From Pseudo-nitzschia pungens (lineage: Eukaryota > Bacillariophyta > Bacillariophyceae > Bacillariales > Bacillariaceae): 64,000 bases of DNA. Of the stretch, positions 1 to 10,456 are shown in pieces. Every line of letters starts with the position of its first letter. The first letter of the stretch is position 1. A program made the translations under genes and the position numbers. The notes beneath the pieces were generated by a model, which was not told the DNA's origin, did not search any database, and was given only the letters and a program-made list of their open reading frames with translations. Location: assembly GCA_037355855.1 (NCBI GenBank), contig CM074765.1, forward strand, positions 3,410,001-3,474,000, in the 5' to 3' direction.

Positions 1-58
1 AGAAAATCTACGGACGTTGATTCATTGGTTCCGGCAGAACAGCAGAAACGGAACGCAC

Positions 59-224
59 CCTCGCTCATGTAGGCCATGGCACCCGAGAAGCACATGATCT
101 GGCGACCGGCACGCACGGGGAATTGAACGATTTGCGCATCGGTTCCCAGAATGTCGTAGTAGGGCATTTCATCCTCGTAATTGGGCACGGTGGGAGGAAC
201 CCACAGCTCGAAGCCTTCCAGCAT
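59..224 (-). CDS. AIM24/TIGR00266-like protein, first exon (partial)
   Basis: Only the first exon is visible. Read on the minus strand from the ATG at 224, it encodes about 55 residues beginning MLEGFELWVPP and containing GTDAQIVQFPVRAGRQI and FSGAMAYMSEG. This resembles the opening of the AIM24/TIGR00266 beta-solenoid family, where a GTDAQ-type segment is followed by a GAMVYMS-type strand. Members are linked to mitochondrial biogenesis in yeast; the biochemical role is unclear. A GTGCGT donor at 58 would end the exon. Reading on past it stays open to the window edge but no longer looks like the family, so I prefer an intron. An in-frame TGA lies just upstream of the ATG, which fixes this start. 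The rest of the gene lies beyond position 1. Confidence 0.6.
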
Positions 225-1168
225 AATGGTGCGGGATCAACCTTCCGAATCGAAATCCTGACGGACGGGAACGAGTGAGTGAGTGAGTGAGTCTTCTTTT
301 GTTGTTTCCGCCGCGGTTCTTGCAAGCAGCTGATACCTTCCAAGTGGTGAGTACGGCCACAACTTCTCTTCTCCTTGTTGCTTCGTAGAATGCTTTGGAG
401 ATGGATCCGAAAACCACAAGCGAGCGGTTCTTGCGGATGATTCGTTTTCACGACCGCCTCGAAAGAGAAAGGAGCGTGCAGCGTAGTTCACAGAAGGCGT
501 CAAGAACGAACCAAACAATTCTCCGTTGAAAAAAAGATCTTGTCTTTGGCGTGCTGCCCCCCGACTGCTGTCACAATCCGGGGTCATAATAATTTCTAAT
601 TTAAAAAAAAAAATTTCCCCATTTTGTTGCCGTCCTTTGTACCGTAATCTTAATGGTAACCTTACCGTAAGTCTTAGTTGGTCTTCGACGTGTACCGAAA
701 TTGACTCAATCGATTCGATACGACGATAGAAGTACGAGTCGTACGGGTATCGTGTTGGTACGTACAAGCAATTGCAATGTTCTCTGTCGTTAGTCGTACA
801 AGTAAGTTTATCTCCAGGGCCTATCATTTCAATATTTGACTCGATTGGCTCAATCCAATCAACGCGAATTTATTTCAATCGTACGCAATGACAACACCGC
901 GATCATCGACATCTTGGCCGATCTGTTTTTGTTGTTGATTGAGAATCATCGCAATCGAGAAACAAGAATTCTTTTCGGGCTTGTTTCGTGACTGTTATCG
1001 ACTACTAAGGTTACTGTGCTTCTTACAACGAAGACGAAACTGACAGTGGAGCAAAACCCATTTCTGCGGAACATTTATTACGTTTGCAAACAGCACTAAA
1101 GTACTGTACCGACACACTAGAGAAACATCCAATCGACACACGCCGTATCGAATCAACCATCCAACACC
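225..1168. other. shared upstream region of divergent AIM24-like and MCC-alpha genes
   Basis: This stretch separates two divergent start codons. A GAGT tetranucleotide run near 270-290 lies in the AIM24-like leader. A CAG acceptor-like site near 260 could mark a 5'-UTR intron of that gene. A GTAACCTTACCGTAAG-type word, recurrent between genes in this window, occurs at about 656-671. No convincing ORF or RNA gene is seen. Confidence 0.5.
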
Positions 1169-1913
1169 ATGCTCAAGTTGCAGCAGATTGCTCGCCTTCG
1201 GCCCCCCTTCGGAACCTCATTGCCAACAAGACGCTTCTCGTCGATCCCGGTCCGGGTTTCGGCATCGTCCACTCTGGGAGGCGATGCTCGTTCCGACCCA
1301 CACAATCCAAAGCCTTCGCAACGCCACTACCATTCCGGTAGATGCGAATCCTCGGTCGCTTCGTCGTCGTCGCCGTCGTCGTCGTCATCGTTGCCATCGT
1401 CATCGTCGACGTCATCGACACCCCTCTTCGACAAGGTCCTGGTGGCCAATCGCGGCGAGATTGCCTGCCGGGTCATTCGAACCTGCAGGGACCTGGGCAT
1501 TCCCACGGTGGCCCTGTACAGCGTCGCGGACGGACCGAACTCCTTGCACGCGAAAAACGCCGACGAGGCCTACCAGATCGGGTTCGGGAGTTCCCCGAGC
1601 GAGAGTTATCTGCTCCAGGACGAGGTGCTGGACATTGCGCTCCGGTCCGGCGCCCGGGCCATCCATCCCGGGTATGGCGTGAGTCGTGTCGTGTCGTGTC
1701 GTGTCGTGTCTCGTTCCGGTTGGATTGATTCTTTGGGAAACACCTTTCCGGCATCGTTTGATGACGGCGGCTGGTCTCGTCGATGCCGTCGGCGTTGCAT
1801 TTCTCACCGCTCTTTTTCTCTGTTCTCGCCTTTTTCTTTTTCGATTCCCTCGTCACACAATCAATCTACAATGCGGTTTCCGGCTATGCAACTTTTCTGC
1901 TCTCTCCGTTTGG

Positions 1914-1949
<36 letters not shown>

Positions 1950-3933
1950 GCAGTTTTTAAGCGAAAATGCCGAATTCTGCCAGCGAATCCAATCCGAAAC
2001 AAACGGTGGTGTCAAATTCGTCGGGCCTCCCCCGTCGGCCATCACTGCCATGGGGTCAAAGTCGAAATCAAAAGCCATAATGGAAGCAGCAGGTGTTACT
2101 ACAGCTCCCGGATTCTATGGGGACAGCGACGAGGAACAGGAACCACTGCATTTATTGGAACGTGCAGTCCAAGACGTTGGTTTCCCCCTCTTGATCAAGG
2201 CCGTCATGGGGGGTGGGGGAAAGGGAATGAGACTGGTGTGGTCGGAATCCGAATTCCTTGAAAAGCTCGAGGCGTGCAAACGAGAATCTCTCAATGCCTT
2301 TGGTGATTCGAGAGTCTTGCTGGAGCGATACCTGGTCCAACCCCGGCACGTCGAGGTGCAGGTGGTGGCCGACGATTACGGAAACGTGGTGAGTTTGCAC
2401 GAGCGGGATTGCAGCCTGCAGAGACGGCACCAAAAAATCATCGAAGAAGCCCCCGCCTCGGATCTTTCCAAGGACTTGCGTCGACGACTCGGTGAAATGG
2501 GTTGCCGGGCTGCCAAGGCCGTTGGGTACGTCAACGCCGGAACGGTCGAGTTTTTGTTGGAATCCGGCGAGAACAACGAGGAAGATCCGGAATTTTATTT
2601 TTGCGAAATGAACACGCGACTTCAGGTCGAACACCCCATCACGGAACTGATCACCGGAGTCGATCTGGTGGAGTGGCAGCTCCGGATAGCGTCCGGGGAA
2701 TCCCTCCCGATCCGGGATGCGGCCGAGATTCCCTGCGAGGGACACGCCTTTGAGGCACGGATCTATGCCGAAAACCCCGGTACCGGCAACTTTTTGCCGG
2801 CCGCCGGAACGGTTTGGCACCACGATCCACCAGCGCCGCCAAATCGGGTCGGTGTGGGCGAGGAATCCCTGTCGGCTTCGGACGGAGTCCGCGTCGATAC
2901 CGGGATCCAAGCCGGTCAAGAGGTCGGTGTGTATTACGATCCCATGATCTGCAAGCTCATTGTTCACGGGGAGTCTCGCGAAACGGCCCTGGACAAATTG
3001 GTCCAGGCCCTGAAACGTTACCGAATCGCGGGTGTTCCAACCAATATCGATTTCTTGATCCGGTGTGCGGAACACGAGACCTTTCGAACACCGGGAGCAA
3101 CCAACACAGGATTTTTGGACGATCACATGGACGAAGTCCTTCCTCCCGCTGGAGGAGAACCTCCCGATCTAGCGATCGCCATTGGAGCCTTTGCCTCTCT
3201 CTTGCAATTGGAGGGACGGGTAGGTGTCTCGGATCTAGAGACGGAACGCCGAAAGCAGGGTTCACCCTGGAATTCGCTCTCGGGTTCTTGGAGAAACGGA
3301 GGACTGTCTCGTCAAACACTGCTCACGTCCGATGGGACCTCCGCGGAATGCATTGCTCTTCGAGACGGATCCTACGAAATCCGTGTCCACAAGACTTCGG
3401 AGGACGGAGCCGAGGAAGAAGGATCGGCGACCGCCGGCACGACGTATCACGTGGACGGCACGTTGTCTCTCGACCAACACATGCACATCGTGGTGAATCG
3501 GTCGCAGAAGATTGCTCTGAGCCTAGCCATGCGCGAGCTGGACGGGCGGTTCCAGATCTGCATGTGGCCGCAGTCCTTGTCTCTGCTGAACGAGGGTCAC
3601 TACTACTGGGGAGTCTCGGTTCAAAATCCACGCGTTCCGTCCTCCTCCGCGAGCGATGCGACTTTCTCGTCGGGACAGGGAATCGTTTCGGCCCCGATGC
3701 CCGGAAAGATATCGCGGATCAATTTTGCCGTCGGTGACGAGGTACGAGAGGGAGATGTCCTCTTGGTAATGGAAGCCATGAAGATGGAACACACGGTCTC
3801 GTCTCCGGCGAGTGGCATTGTCTCCAGCATGCTCTTCCGAGTCGGCGATGTGGTCGGAGACGGTGCGTTGTTGGCGGTTGTAGAAAACGAAGAAAAAGAG
3901 GAAGAAGAGATGAAAGAAGCGGAAGCCGTCTAG
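1169..3933 (+). CDS. MCCA: methylcrotonyl-CoA carboxylase, biotin-carrying alpha subunit
   Basis: Two exons, 1169-1678 and 1954-3933, joined in frame (GTGAGT donor at 1679, TTTTCGTGCAG acceptor ending at 1953), give 829 residues. This alpha subunit carboxylates biotin with ATP and bicarbonate for the mitochondrial leucine-degradation carboxylase. Order of parts: Ser/Arg-rich presequence (1-85), biotin carboxylase entry [13 protein letters not shown] (about 92), ATP-grasp Gly loop GGGGKGM (about 256), catalytic [11 protein letters not shown] (about 390), linker, and a C-terminal biotinyl domain with EAMKMEH, biotin attached to K780. The MKMEH form and the lack of a carboxyltransferase domain fit MCC alpha best; propionyl-CoA carboxylase alpha is the main alternative. 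It is longer than the human protein because of the presequence. The 275-nt intron starts with GTCGT repeats and ends with TTTTCG repeats. It converges on the next gene with a 214-bp gap. Confidence 0.9.
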
Positions 3934-4147
3934 CTAGAGTCCGGTGAAAACAATTCGTTCCGCAACGAACATTGGATAGATTCGCACAAACAGAACGCAG
4001 CAAACAAAATGCTTCTGTAAATCAGAACATCAATTAGACTTTTATTTCTAAAAAAATGCGTGTTAATTTCAGCTGCGTGCGAGTTTAAAGTGATATTGTT
4101 GAAAGAATAATACGTATTCTTTGTTTCTTGGCCGAAATAGTCTATTT

Positions 4148-6082
4148 TTATATGGTCTTGTCGTCAAAGTCGGATATCTTGTCATCCGATCCTTCGATTG
4201 ATATTCTCCTCGGCGACGTTGCGAATTCCAACGACACGTCGTGCGCCGTTTTTTCCCTCGTCAAAAAGGAGACCCCCACGATTCGAAAGTTGTGCACCGT
4301 ATATTGTTCGAGTGGGGTGAATTCCAAAACACCGGTGGAACGAGCGCCAACCAATCCAACGGCTGTCGTCCTCGTTCGGTGCAGGCCATCGCTGCTGTCG
4401 TCGTGGGATGGGTCGAGAACCAGAGTGCTCGATCCGACCCGCTTTTGTGGTTCCACCATGGAAACCTTGGTTTTTGGGTACACCTTATTCGCTGCGGCCC
4501 TGGTCGACGTGGTAAGATAGGTGAGGTAAACGATCCGATCTTCGTCAAAGGGGTTGTGAACGGTCAACGTGCCCCCGTCCGGAGACACTACTTCCAATGC
4601 GTACTGCCCCGGCTGGAATTCCGTCGACTTCAACCCTTTCGAATGCTCCTGCGACTCTGGCAGGTCGGTCTTCCCCGTTTCATACCACAGCTGGCAAGCG
4701 TCTCCCGATCCCCACGACCCCAGGAGCGGGGTATGGGTAGGCTCGGTCAAGTATGCACCAGAAGAACGTCTCCCCGTCGGAGCAACACTCTGCGACTTCA
4801 AGATCCCGCGTATACCCTCTGCTACTTTCGCGTGACCGGTTCGGGACAGAGTGTACCGAAAAAGCGATGATTTTTTGTCCCCGTCCTTGATTTCTTCTTC
4901 GATAAACCAATCCGTGATGACGTTCAGCGAGTCGTTGATGTTTGCAGGCTTCGGCATCTTATAAATCGTTCCTTTCTCGATCGACAACATAGTTTCCACA
5001 TCGGTGCTTTGCAGTTCTTCAACCGGAGACAAATCTCGAAAAGTCCAAGCATGTTTTTTCATTGCCTCGAGGAAGAGAAGCTGCTCTTCCTCCTTTGCCA
5101 AAGGATTTTGTCGAGAGCGGTGGTCCATTTTCTCTTTTTCGAATCTCTTCCATTCCGCAAAGGAGATAACACGGTTGTCTAATGGATTGTAGTACACCAG
5201 GTCCAATGGACTCCACAGCTGGACAACAATGATCGTAGCGAACGGATACCGTTTCCTGAGTCGCCGGGTCAATAATTTCATCGAAGATTTGTACGCTGCC
5301 ATCGAGGCATCGTTCGAGGCATCCGGAGCGTATTCCAGTGTGATGACATCGTACGCTGTGGCCGATGACGGCCGATATGCGGAATCGAGCTTCTCCGTTT
5401 CTTCCTTTGTGCTCCGCCCTTCTACAAACGATTCTGTGCACAGGGAGACGAATGTCAGGCCTCCTGTTTCATATTGCGATTGCGCCACATTGCGAACATG
5501 GTCTTGGTTAGTGGCAACCGTCCGAGACAACAAGTAAGGGTACGCTTGCAAAGTCCGTTTCTCGTCGTCCAGCCCTCTTCCGTATGTGGAGGGTCCACCA
5601 AGCGTCAAAAAACGAAGAGCATCCGCCCGACTTAACGTGCCGTTGTAACCGTTTTCCATTTCCTTTTCCGTTCGCGAAAAGCGGTTGGCGGGTACGTCCC
5701 GGAAGCGCAACCGACGCCGCAGCCTCAAATTGACTTCATCAACGTCGAGAAACGAGCCGCTGCTCTCTTTCGTCGCGAGAAAAAAGAGAAGACATGTTGT
5801 CAAGAAGGCGGCCATTGTGAACAACTTTTTCGATCGTGCGGACGAAAGAGGCCGTACGGATAGTTTTGAGGATTCGGATTGCAGATACGGAGGCAGACAA
5901 AGTTCGCTCTGATCTTCCGAAAGTTGCGCTTTGCGCTTCCAATCTGGTCTTATCCGTCGTCGACGTGGAGAAGGGGGTTGTTGCGTCGCGAAATCCACCA
6001 CCATCATCAATCGAATTCGATGCTGTGCATGAGAGGATCGTGTTTTTCGAAAACGGAGATCAATCGAGTTCTTCGATCCCAA
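4148..6082 (-). CDS. membrane-anchored SGNH/GDSL-hydrolase-like protein
   Basis: A single 644-residue ORF. After a basic N-terminus there is one hydrophobic segment at about 88-104 (FTMAAFLTTCLLFFLATK), giving a type II topology with the bulk in the lumen or outside. Residues 158-170 read FLTLGGPSTYGRG, followed by AYPYLL. This resembles block I of SGNH hydrolases (GGS-T-G), with Pro before Ser. YDVITLEYA and KRYPFATIIVVQLWSP resemble later strands of the same fold. A second conserved-looking part, GSWGSGDACQLWYETGK, begins near 475. A catalytic Asp/His pair could not be placed, so activity is uncertain; an esterase or acyl-sugar-modifying role is inference. An earlier or later Met (residue 26 or 90) could be the true start. 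Confidence 0.55.
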   Translation of the reverse strand: MGSKNSIDLRFRKTRSSHAQHRIRLMMVVDFATQQPPSPRRRRIRPDWKRKAQLSEDQSELCLPPYLQSESSKLSVRPLSSARSKKLFTMAAFLTTCLLFFLATKESSGSFLDVDEVNLRLRRRLRFRDVPANRFSRTEKEMENGYNGTLSRADALRFLTLGGPSTYGRGLDDEKRTLQAYPYLLSRTVATNQDHVRNVAQSQYETGGLTFVSLCTESFVEGRSTKEETEKLDSAYRPSSATAYDVITLEYAPDASNDASMAAYKSSMKLLTRRLRKRYPFATIIVVQLWSPLDLVYYNPLDNRVISFAEWKRFEKEKMDHRSRQNPLAKEEEQLLFLEAMKKHAWTFRDLSPVEELQSTDVETMLSIEKGTIYKMPKPANINDSLNVITDWFIEEEIKDGDKKSSLFRYTLSRTGHAKVAEGIRGILKSQSVAPTGRRSSGAYLTEPTHTPLLGSWGSGDACQLWYETGKTDLPESQEHSKGLKSTEFQPGQYALEVVSPDGGTLTVHNPFDEDRIVYLTYLTTSTRAAANKVYPKTKVSMVEPQKRVGSSTLVLDPSHDDSSDGLHRTRTTAVGLVGARSTGVLEFTPLEQYTVHNFRIVGVSFLTREKTAHDVSLEFATSPRRISIEGSDDKISDFDDKTI

Positions 6083-7348
6083 ACGTTGTGCGATAAGCCG
6101 CCAGATTCAATCGGACCCAACGATGGCTGTGCGAATCGAACAGAACTCTTCTCCAATGTTGACTCCACTCGGAGTAACGATATTATGATTTTGAGACTGG
6201 TTTTTCCGTTGCAAGGTAAACAACGCTTTTGAAAAGGAATAAGGCAAGGCTCTCTATGAATTGGCACAGCGAACTCCGACCCCTTTCCGTTCGTCAAGTT
6301 TCTCGATCGAAGAGAAGATCATGAAACGACGGCGCTCGTGTCAACAGGAATTTTATCCATTAAAATTAAGCACCTTAGGGTTCCAGGTTTAACGTCCCTT
6401 ATCAGGGCTTGGATTTTTAGTCATAAATAGTATCGGCGAAAGTCGCCATTATTCCGTTGTTTTAGACATAAATTGTATTGCTTTATGTAAATTTATAGAT
6501 TACGCAACCAAAAATTGCGAGACCGTCGGCCAAAAACGCTTCTTTTTATTCGTATCATCCAGCGCGGGACTTCAATCGCTGTTGAAAGAACATTCTTTGG
6601 CCGCACGCGCAACAAGGAGTCATAATTCGCTGATTGATTCCCTCCAGCATTCCAACTTTTTACTACTACTACTACTACTACTACTAAGATTACTACTTGT
6701 ACCAGTAATTCGTGAAAAAAGTAGTTCCATGTTGCGAAAACCAAACGCCATACAAACACAAAAAGGTACGTAAGGTTAAGATTAAGGTTACTCATACTGT
6801 ATCGTGAACCCAAACGTGTCATTACGATGCCTTCCCTTGTTCCGAAATACTGTGGTGATATATAAATTAAATGCAACTATAAATACCAGTACAAAACACA
6901 CGTACAATGTAACGCATAACATTGGTGCGCTGCGCACTGGACCGTTCGATTTCATCTAAAAAAAAAATAAAAAACACATCATTGACATGGGTTCTCGCCG
7001 CAGTCGCAGACAATGATGGGTCGATCACATCACATGACAATACTACTACTACCCCAACCATTCTCTCTTGAAAGCAATGAAGGTGACTGCAAGGTACACA
7101 TGTACACATTTTCTACTACAGATGTATTACACTACACAACAATCAACAAGTAATGGCGGAGGAGACAAAAAATGATCCGAAAACATCGATCGATCGATCG
7201 ATTCGATCGACCGAATCGATTGAACTGATCCCCCGGTGGACAGCAAACAAAGGGACAACAATAAACTTGAAATTGAAAACAGCTGATAGCAGCAACAACA
7301 GGGATACTTCCCCTGTCCAACAGCTGCTGTATCACCAACAACAAGTCA
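6083..7348. other. intergenic region with simple repeats
   Basis: It lies upstream of the SGNH-like gene and downstream of the Crypton ORF. It holds a TAC run at 6661-6686, an ATCGATCG run at about 7184-7206 and a short hairpin GGCGAAAGTCGCC at 6435-6447. A GTACGTAAGGTTAAG word with a second GGTTAC lies at about 6765-6792. No ORF with coding character and no recognisable RNA gene is seen. Confidence 0.5.
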
Positions 7349-9631
7349 CTAATTTCGAAGCGAGGAAGCTCCTCCATTCCGCTCGTCGCGTCTCATGGCA
7401 TTAATCAGCTGCGTCATTGACAGGTTCCCATAGTGGCTTTCGATCCTTCGAATCGCTGTGTTAAGATCATTCCCTCTTCTTGTTAAGCGCTCAATACATC
7501 CCCAGATAATCTTTCTTCTAGAGTACTTGTACTTCTCGCGACCCCTCTCCCTCCGATTGAACTCTCTTGCAGGCTTCCTTCCTCCAATCCCATTCACATA
7601 CTCATCCCACATGGCTTGCAGCGTCCGCGGATGGGGATGCAGAGTTGCAGGCCGGCGAGAAGGAGCAATTCCCTGGGGGATTGGATCAGCAGGAACTATT
7701 GAATTCCTTGTTCTTCGATGCGCTGGAGCAGCAGCAAGACCCCAGACGGCCGACGTCAGCGTTCGAACCATTCTCTTCAGTTCAGCAACCTCTGTAAGAT
7801 AATGGTTCCGGATCTCAGCAGTATTTGTTTGAACAGTTGACAACTTTGCATATATTGCATTCCTCCACTGCAATCCCCCAAGGGATGCCCCAAGCGCTAT
7901 CTCTGCCTCATCTGCAGGGATCTCGTCTAAGCTAACAACGCCATTGTTGTTCGTGGGGATCACTTCCACTCTTTGGATTGGATTCTCCTCCTCCAAGTGT
8001 CCATCCAACTCCTCATAAGCAAGAACAACCTTCCCCCTAAGGCCCGGGGGAACCATGTCCACAGCATGGGCATCGAAACAAGCCCACATCAAGGGCTTCG
8101 AAAGGACCGTGGCAACGCCATTACCAAACGCTGATCTAATACCAGGAGCTATCGTGGCGGCGAGCCACTCATCTGTAAGCTCACTGTCATCTTTTGACTT
8201 GTACAGACAGACACCTTTCTGGCAAAGCCTGCTTGCCGCATTAACATCAGGCCAGTCAAGCTGAATATCAGTGTACCTGTCTTGCATTGCCTTTGTTCTC
8301 CAGCGCGCTCGATAGTCTACATCATCTCGATGAGCGCCACAGACCCTTGCCATAGTGGCGCCCATCTTTTTCAGCGAGTGAGTCCCCAGCGCCATGTCAC
8401 CTTCAGGGCAAAAGAAATCACTGTGGACTGCTCCTGATATCACCTGCTGATAGGTACTCTTAGTTTCATTTGCTTCCTTATCCTGTACATCCTCGGGATC
8501 AGCACCAGTAGTGGTACCATCTGCAAACAACCATTGACTGATTGATCCTCCACCTTCAGTGTGCCACACTTCCAGGAAGATTGCAAGGGACAGCAATACA
8601 CAGAATCGGGTGTCCATCGATCCAAGCAGGCACTGCTTTGGCGCATGCTTCTCTTCCCTAACATTCTTCGACCATCTCATCTGTGCTGTTAGGTACTCAG
8701 GGTACATCAAGTTCTGTTCCAGGCATTTCTTTTTAACATGGGAACAGTCATCCCCCCTTGCTATCATATGGAGCTGGAATTTCACCATCGCTTGGTGCCT
8801 TAGATGAGCAATACTGTGCCCCTTCAGCATATCCAGTAGCTGGTAGTACTCTCCCTTGGTGAAGCCGCGATCTGCACTTGACTTCTTCCCATTGCCTTTA
8901 CACTCCTTGTGACCAATAGCCATGATCAGCCGGTTGATCTTAGTAGATCTTGTGGGGTTCCCTTTCTGCGTTTGCTCACACCATGGCATCTCTGTTTCGA
9001 AGAAGTATGAAATAGCCTTTTTCCAGTAACATACTGTAGTTGATCTCATTTTTGGCGTGTCATTTTTATTAGGCGTCTCCTTCCCATACACCTTCAAGCA
9101 CATCCAATGGAAGAGATGGTGTGGTCTTACTGTATTCAGTTGTTCTAATGGAATAATTGAATCACTTTCGTATGGCTCTCCAGTCACGTAATTCATAAAC
9201 TGAAGCAAGATCCGGTGGTATTTGAAGACTTGGGTTGGTGAATGGACATCATTTGGAAGTGCTGGGGAAGGTCCTGCTGGTACTTTGTAGATTGGGCGCC
9301 CAGTTGGTCCTGTACCAGCAGCGCCGGCGGCGGGGGGGGGAGCAGCAGGAGCAGGGGCCGGCGCAGGAGCAGCAGCAGGGGCCGGCGCAGCAGCAGCAGC
9401 AGCAGCAGCTCGGCGTTGTCGTTCCTGTTCAGCGATTGCCCGAGCAACATCAGGAGGGTCAGGATTATTAGCAAGGCGCTCTTGATCTTCTGGAGGAAGC
9501 AAGTGGGTCCCCATGTTTCCAAAGGCAATTGCAAAATTCCTAGCGTTTTCTGCTGCTTCGGCTTCCCGTTGCCTTCGACGACGCTCACGAGCGCGTACAG
9601 CTGCCCGGTTGGTACTCAATTGTCGAGGCAT
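7349..9631 (-). CDS. Crypton-type tyrosine recombinase with C-terminal GCR1_C-like domain
   Basis: The ORF is open from 9751, but I start at the Met of MPRQLSTNR (9631), which skips a lysine-rich leader and gives 760 residues. Parts: basic helix (10-35), Ala/Pro linker (about 75-105), SAM-like core-binding region (about 130-250) and a tyrosine recombinase catalytic domain. Candidate catalytic residues are R292 (ARGDD), H418 (GTHSLKK), the RARWR segment (441-445) and nucleophile Y453 (DRYTD). The HxxR motif reads HSLK, a Lys for the usual Arg. Residues 670-760 (AMWDEYVNG, YKYSRRKIIWGCIERL, NLSMTQL) match the GCR1_C DNA-binding domain found at the C-terminus of Crypton recombinases. Cryptons lack terminal inverted repeats, so element borders are not marked. 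The long ORF is unbroken, so the copy may be recent. A host-domesticated gene is the alternative. Confidence 0.75.
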   Translation of the reverse strand: MPRQLSTNRAAVRARERRRRQREAEAAENARNFAIAFGNMGTHLLPPEDQERLANNPDPPDVARAIAEQERQRRAAAAAAAAPAPAAAPAPAPAPAAPPPAAGAAGTGPTGRPIYKVPAGPSPALPNDVHSPTQVFKYHRILLQFMNYVTGEPYESDSIIPLEQLNTVRPHHLFHWMCLKVYGKETPNKNDTPKMRSTTVCYWKKAISYFFETEMPWCEQTQKGNPTRSTKINRLIMAIGHKECKGNGKKSSADRGFTKGEYYQLLDMLKGHSIAHLRHQAMVKFQLHMIARGDDCSHVKKKCLEQNLMYPEYLTAQMRWSKNVREEKHAPKQCLLGSMDTRFCVLLSLAIFLEVWHTEGGGSISQWLFADGTTTGADPEDVQDKEANETKSTYQQVISGAVHSDFFCPEGDMALGTHSLKKMGATMARVCGAHRDDVDYRARWRTKAMQDRYTDIQLDWPDVNAASRLCQKGVCLYKSKDDSELTDEWLAATIAPGIRSAFGNGVATVLSKPLMWACFDAHAVDMVPPGLRGKVVLAYEELDGHLEEENPIQRVEVIPTNNNGVVSLDEIPADEAEIALGASLGGLQWRNAIYAKLSTVQTNTAEIRNHYLTEVAELKRMVRTLTSAVWGLAAAPAHRRTRNSIVPADPIPQGIAPSRRPATLHPHPRTLQAMWDEYVNGIGGRKPAREFNRRERGREKYKYSRRKIIWGCIERLTRRGNDLNTAIRRIESHYGNLSMTQLINAMRRDERNGGASSLRN

Positions 9632-10456
9632 ACTCGTTGTTTTGCTTGCTTGTTGTTTTGCTTGTTTCTTTTTTCTCTTTTTTTTGTTGTTACTGTAATT
9701 AAATGGTCTAATTGCTGTGTATTCAGTGATGAATTTTGTGAGCAAAAGCAAATGGGCAGCACCTCTGTCGGCCGGAGTTGGTTTCGGAGTTGGTTTCCGG
9801 AAAAAATGAATCCCTACTCAAGAGCCTCTCGTTTTTGTTGCAAGAGTTGCGCACCCCGTGTTAAAATACGGGAGTAAAATTCCATTGTTTCTACCATATT
9901 TGTATGTATGGCATTGCAACCAGTACTCTACTCTCAGACCACAAAAAATGGTCCGGGCACTTCTAAAATTATATGGTGTCGACTAGTGTATCGAATCCCA
10001 CGTGGAATCCCGTATGTGGTTGTACTATCAATAATATTTGCAACGTCAGTTGCATTTCAGGGACACTGTAGTAATACTTCGTAAGTTACTTTCAATAAAT
10101 AGTTGTAATAGAATTATGGAGTGCAGACACCGAACACAAAAAATAATACTAAGTTACCTCTGTTGAAAAGAGTACAGTATTTTGGACCGATTGATTTTAC
10201 TTCTTCTCTCGAATCTGTCGAAAGAAATGATAATAAGCAGCTCGGATGCAACGAAACGATAGGAGATGGCTCCGGCAACTTTGGTATTGTTGCTCTGGGT
10301 CGGAACTTCGTTTTCGGTCAGTCTTCGATTTTGTGTTTCGTTTGTTTCCATCCACAGTATTCCCATCGCGGGGCAGCTCGCATCGCATCGCATTCCATCG
10401 CATCGTTTCGTTTCGGAAACGCTTCGTCTCTACTACCGCGCTTCGTGTTGTTGGCC
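9632..10456. other. intergenic region between Crypton ORF and HSF-domain gene
   Basis: A/T-rich sequence with a T-rich stretch at 9655-9690 just upstream of the Crypton start and ATCGC/TTTCG simple repeats at about 10380-10410 beyond the HSF-domain stop codon. No supported gene. Confidence 0.45.

Noticed and set aside
9632..9751. Upstream Met at 9751 for the Crypton ORF
   Set aside because: The extra 40 residues are Lys/Asn-rich leader translation without domain character; the Met at 9631 begins a more plausible protein.
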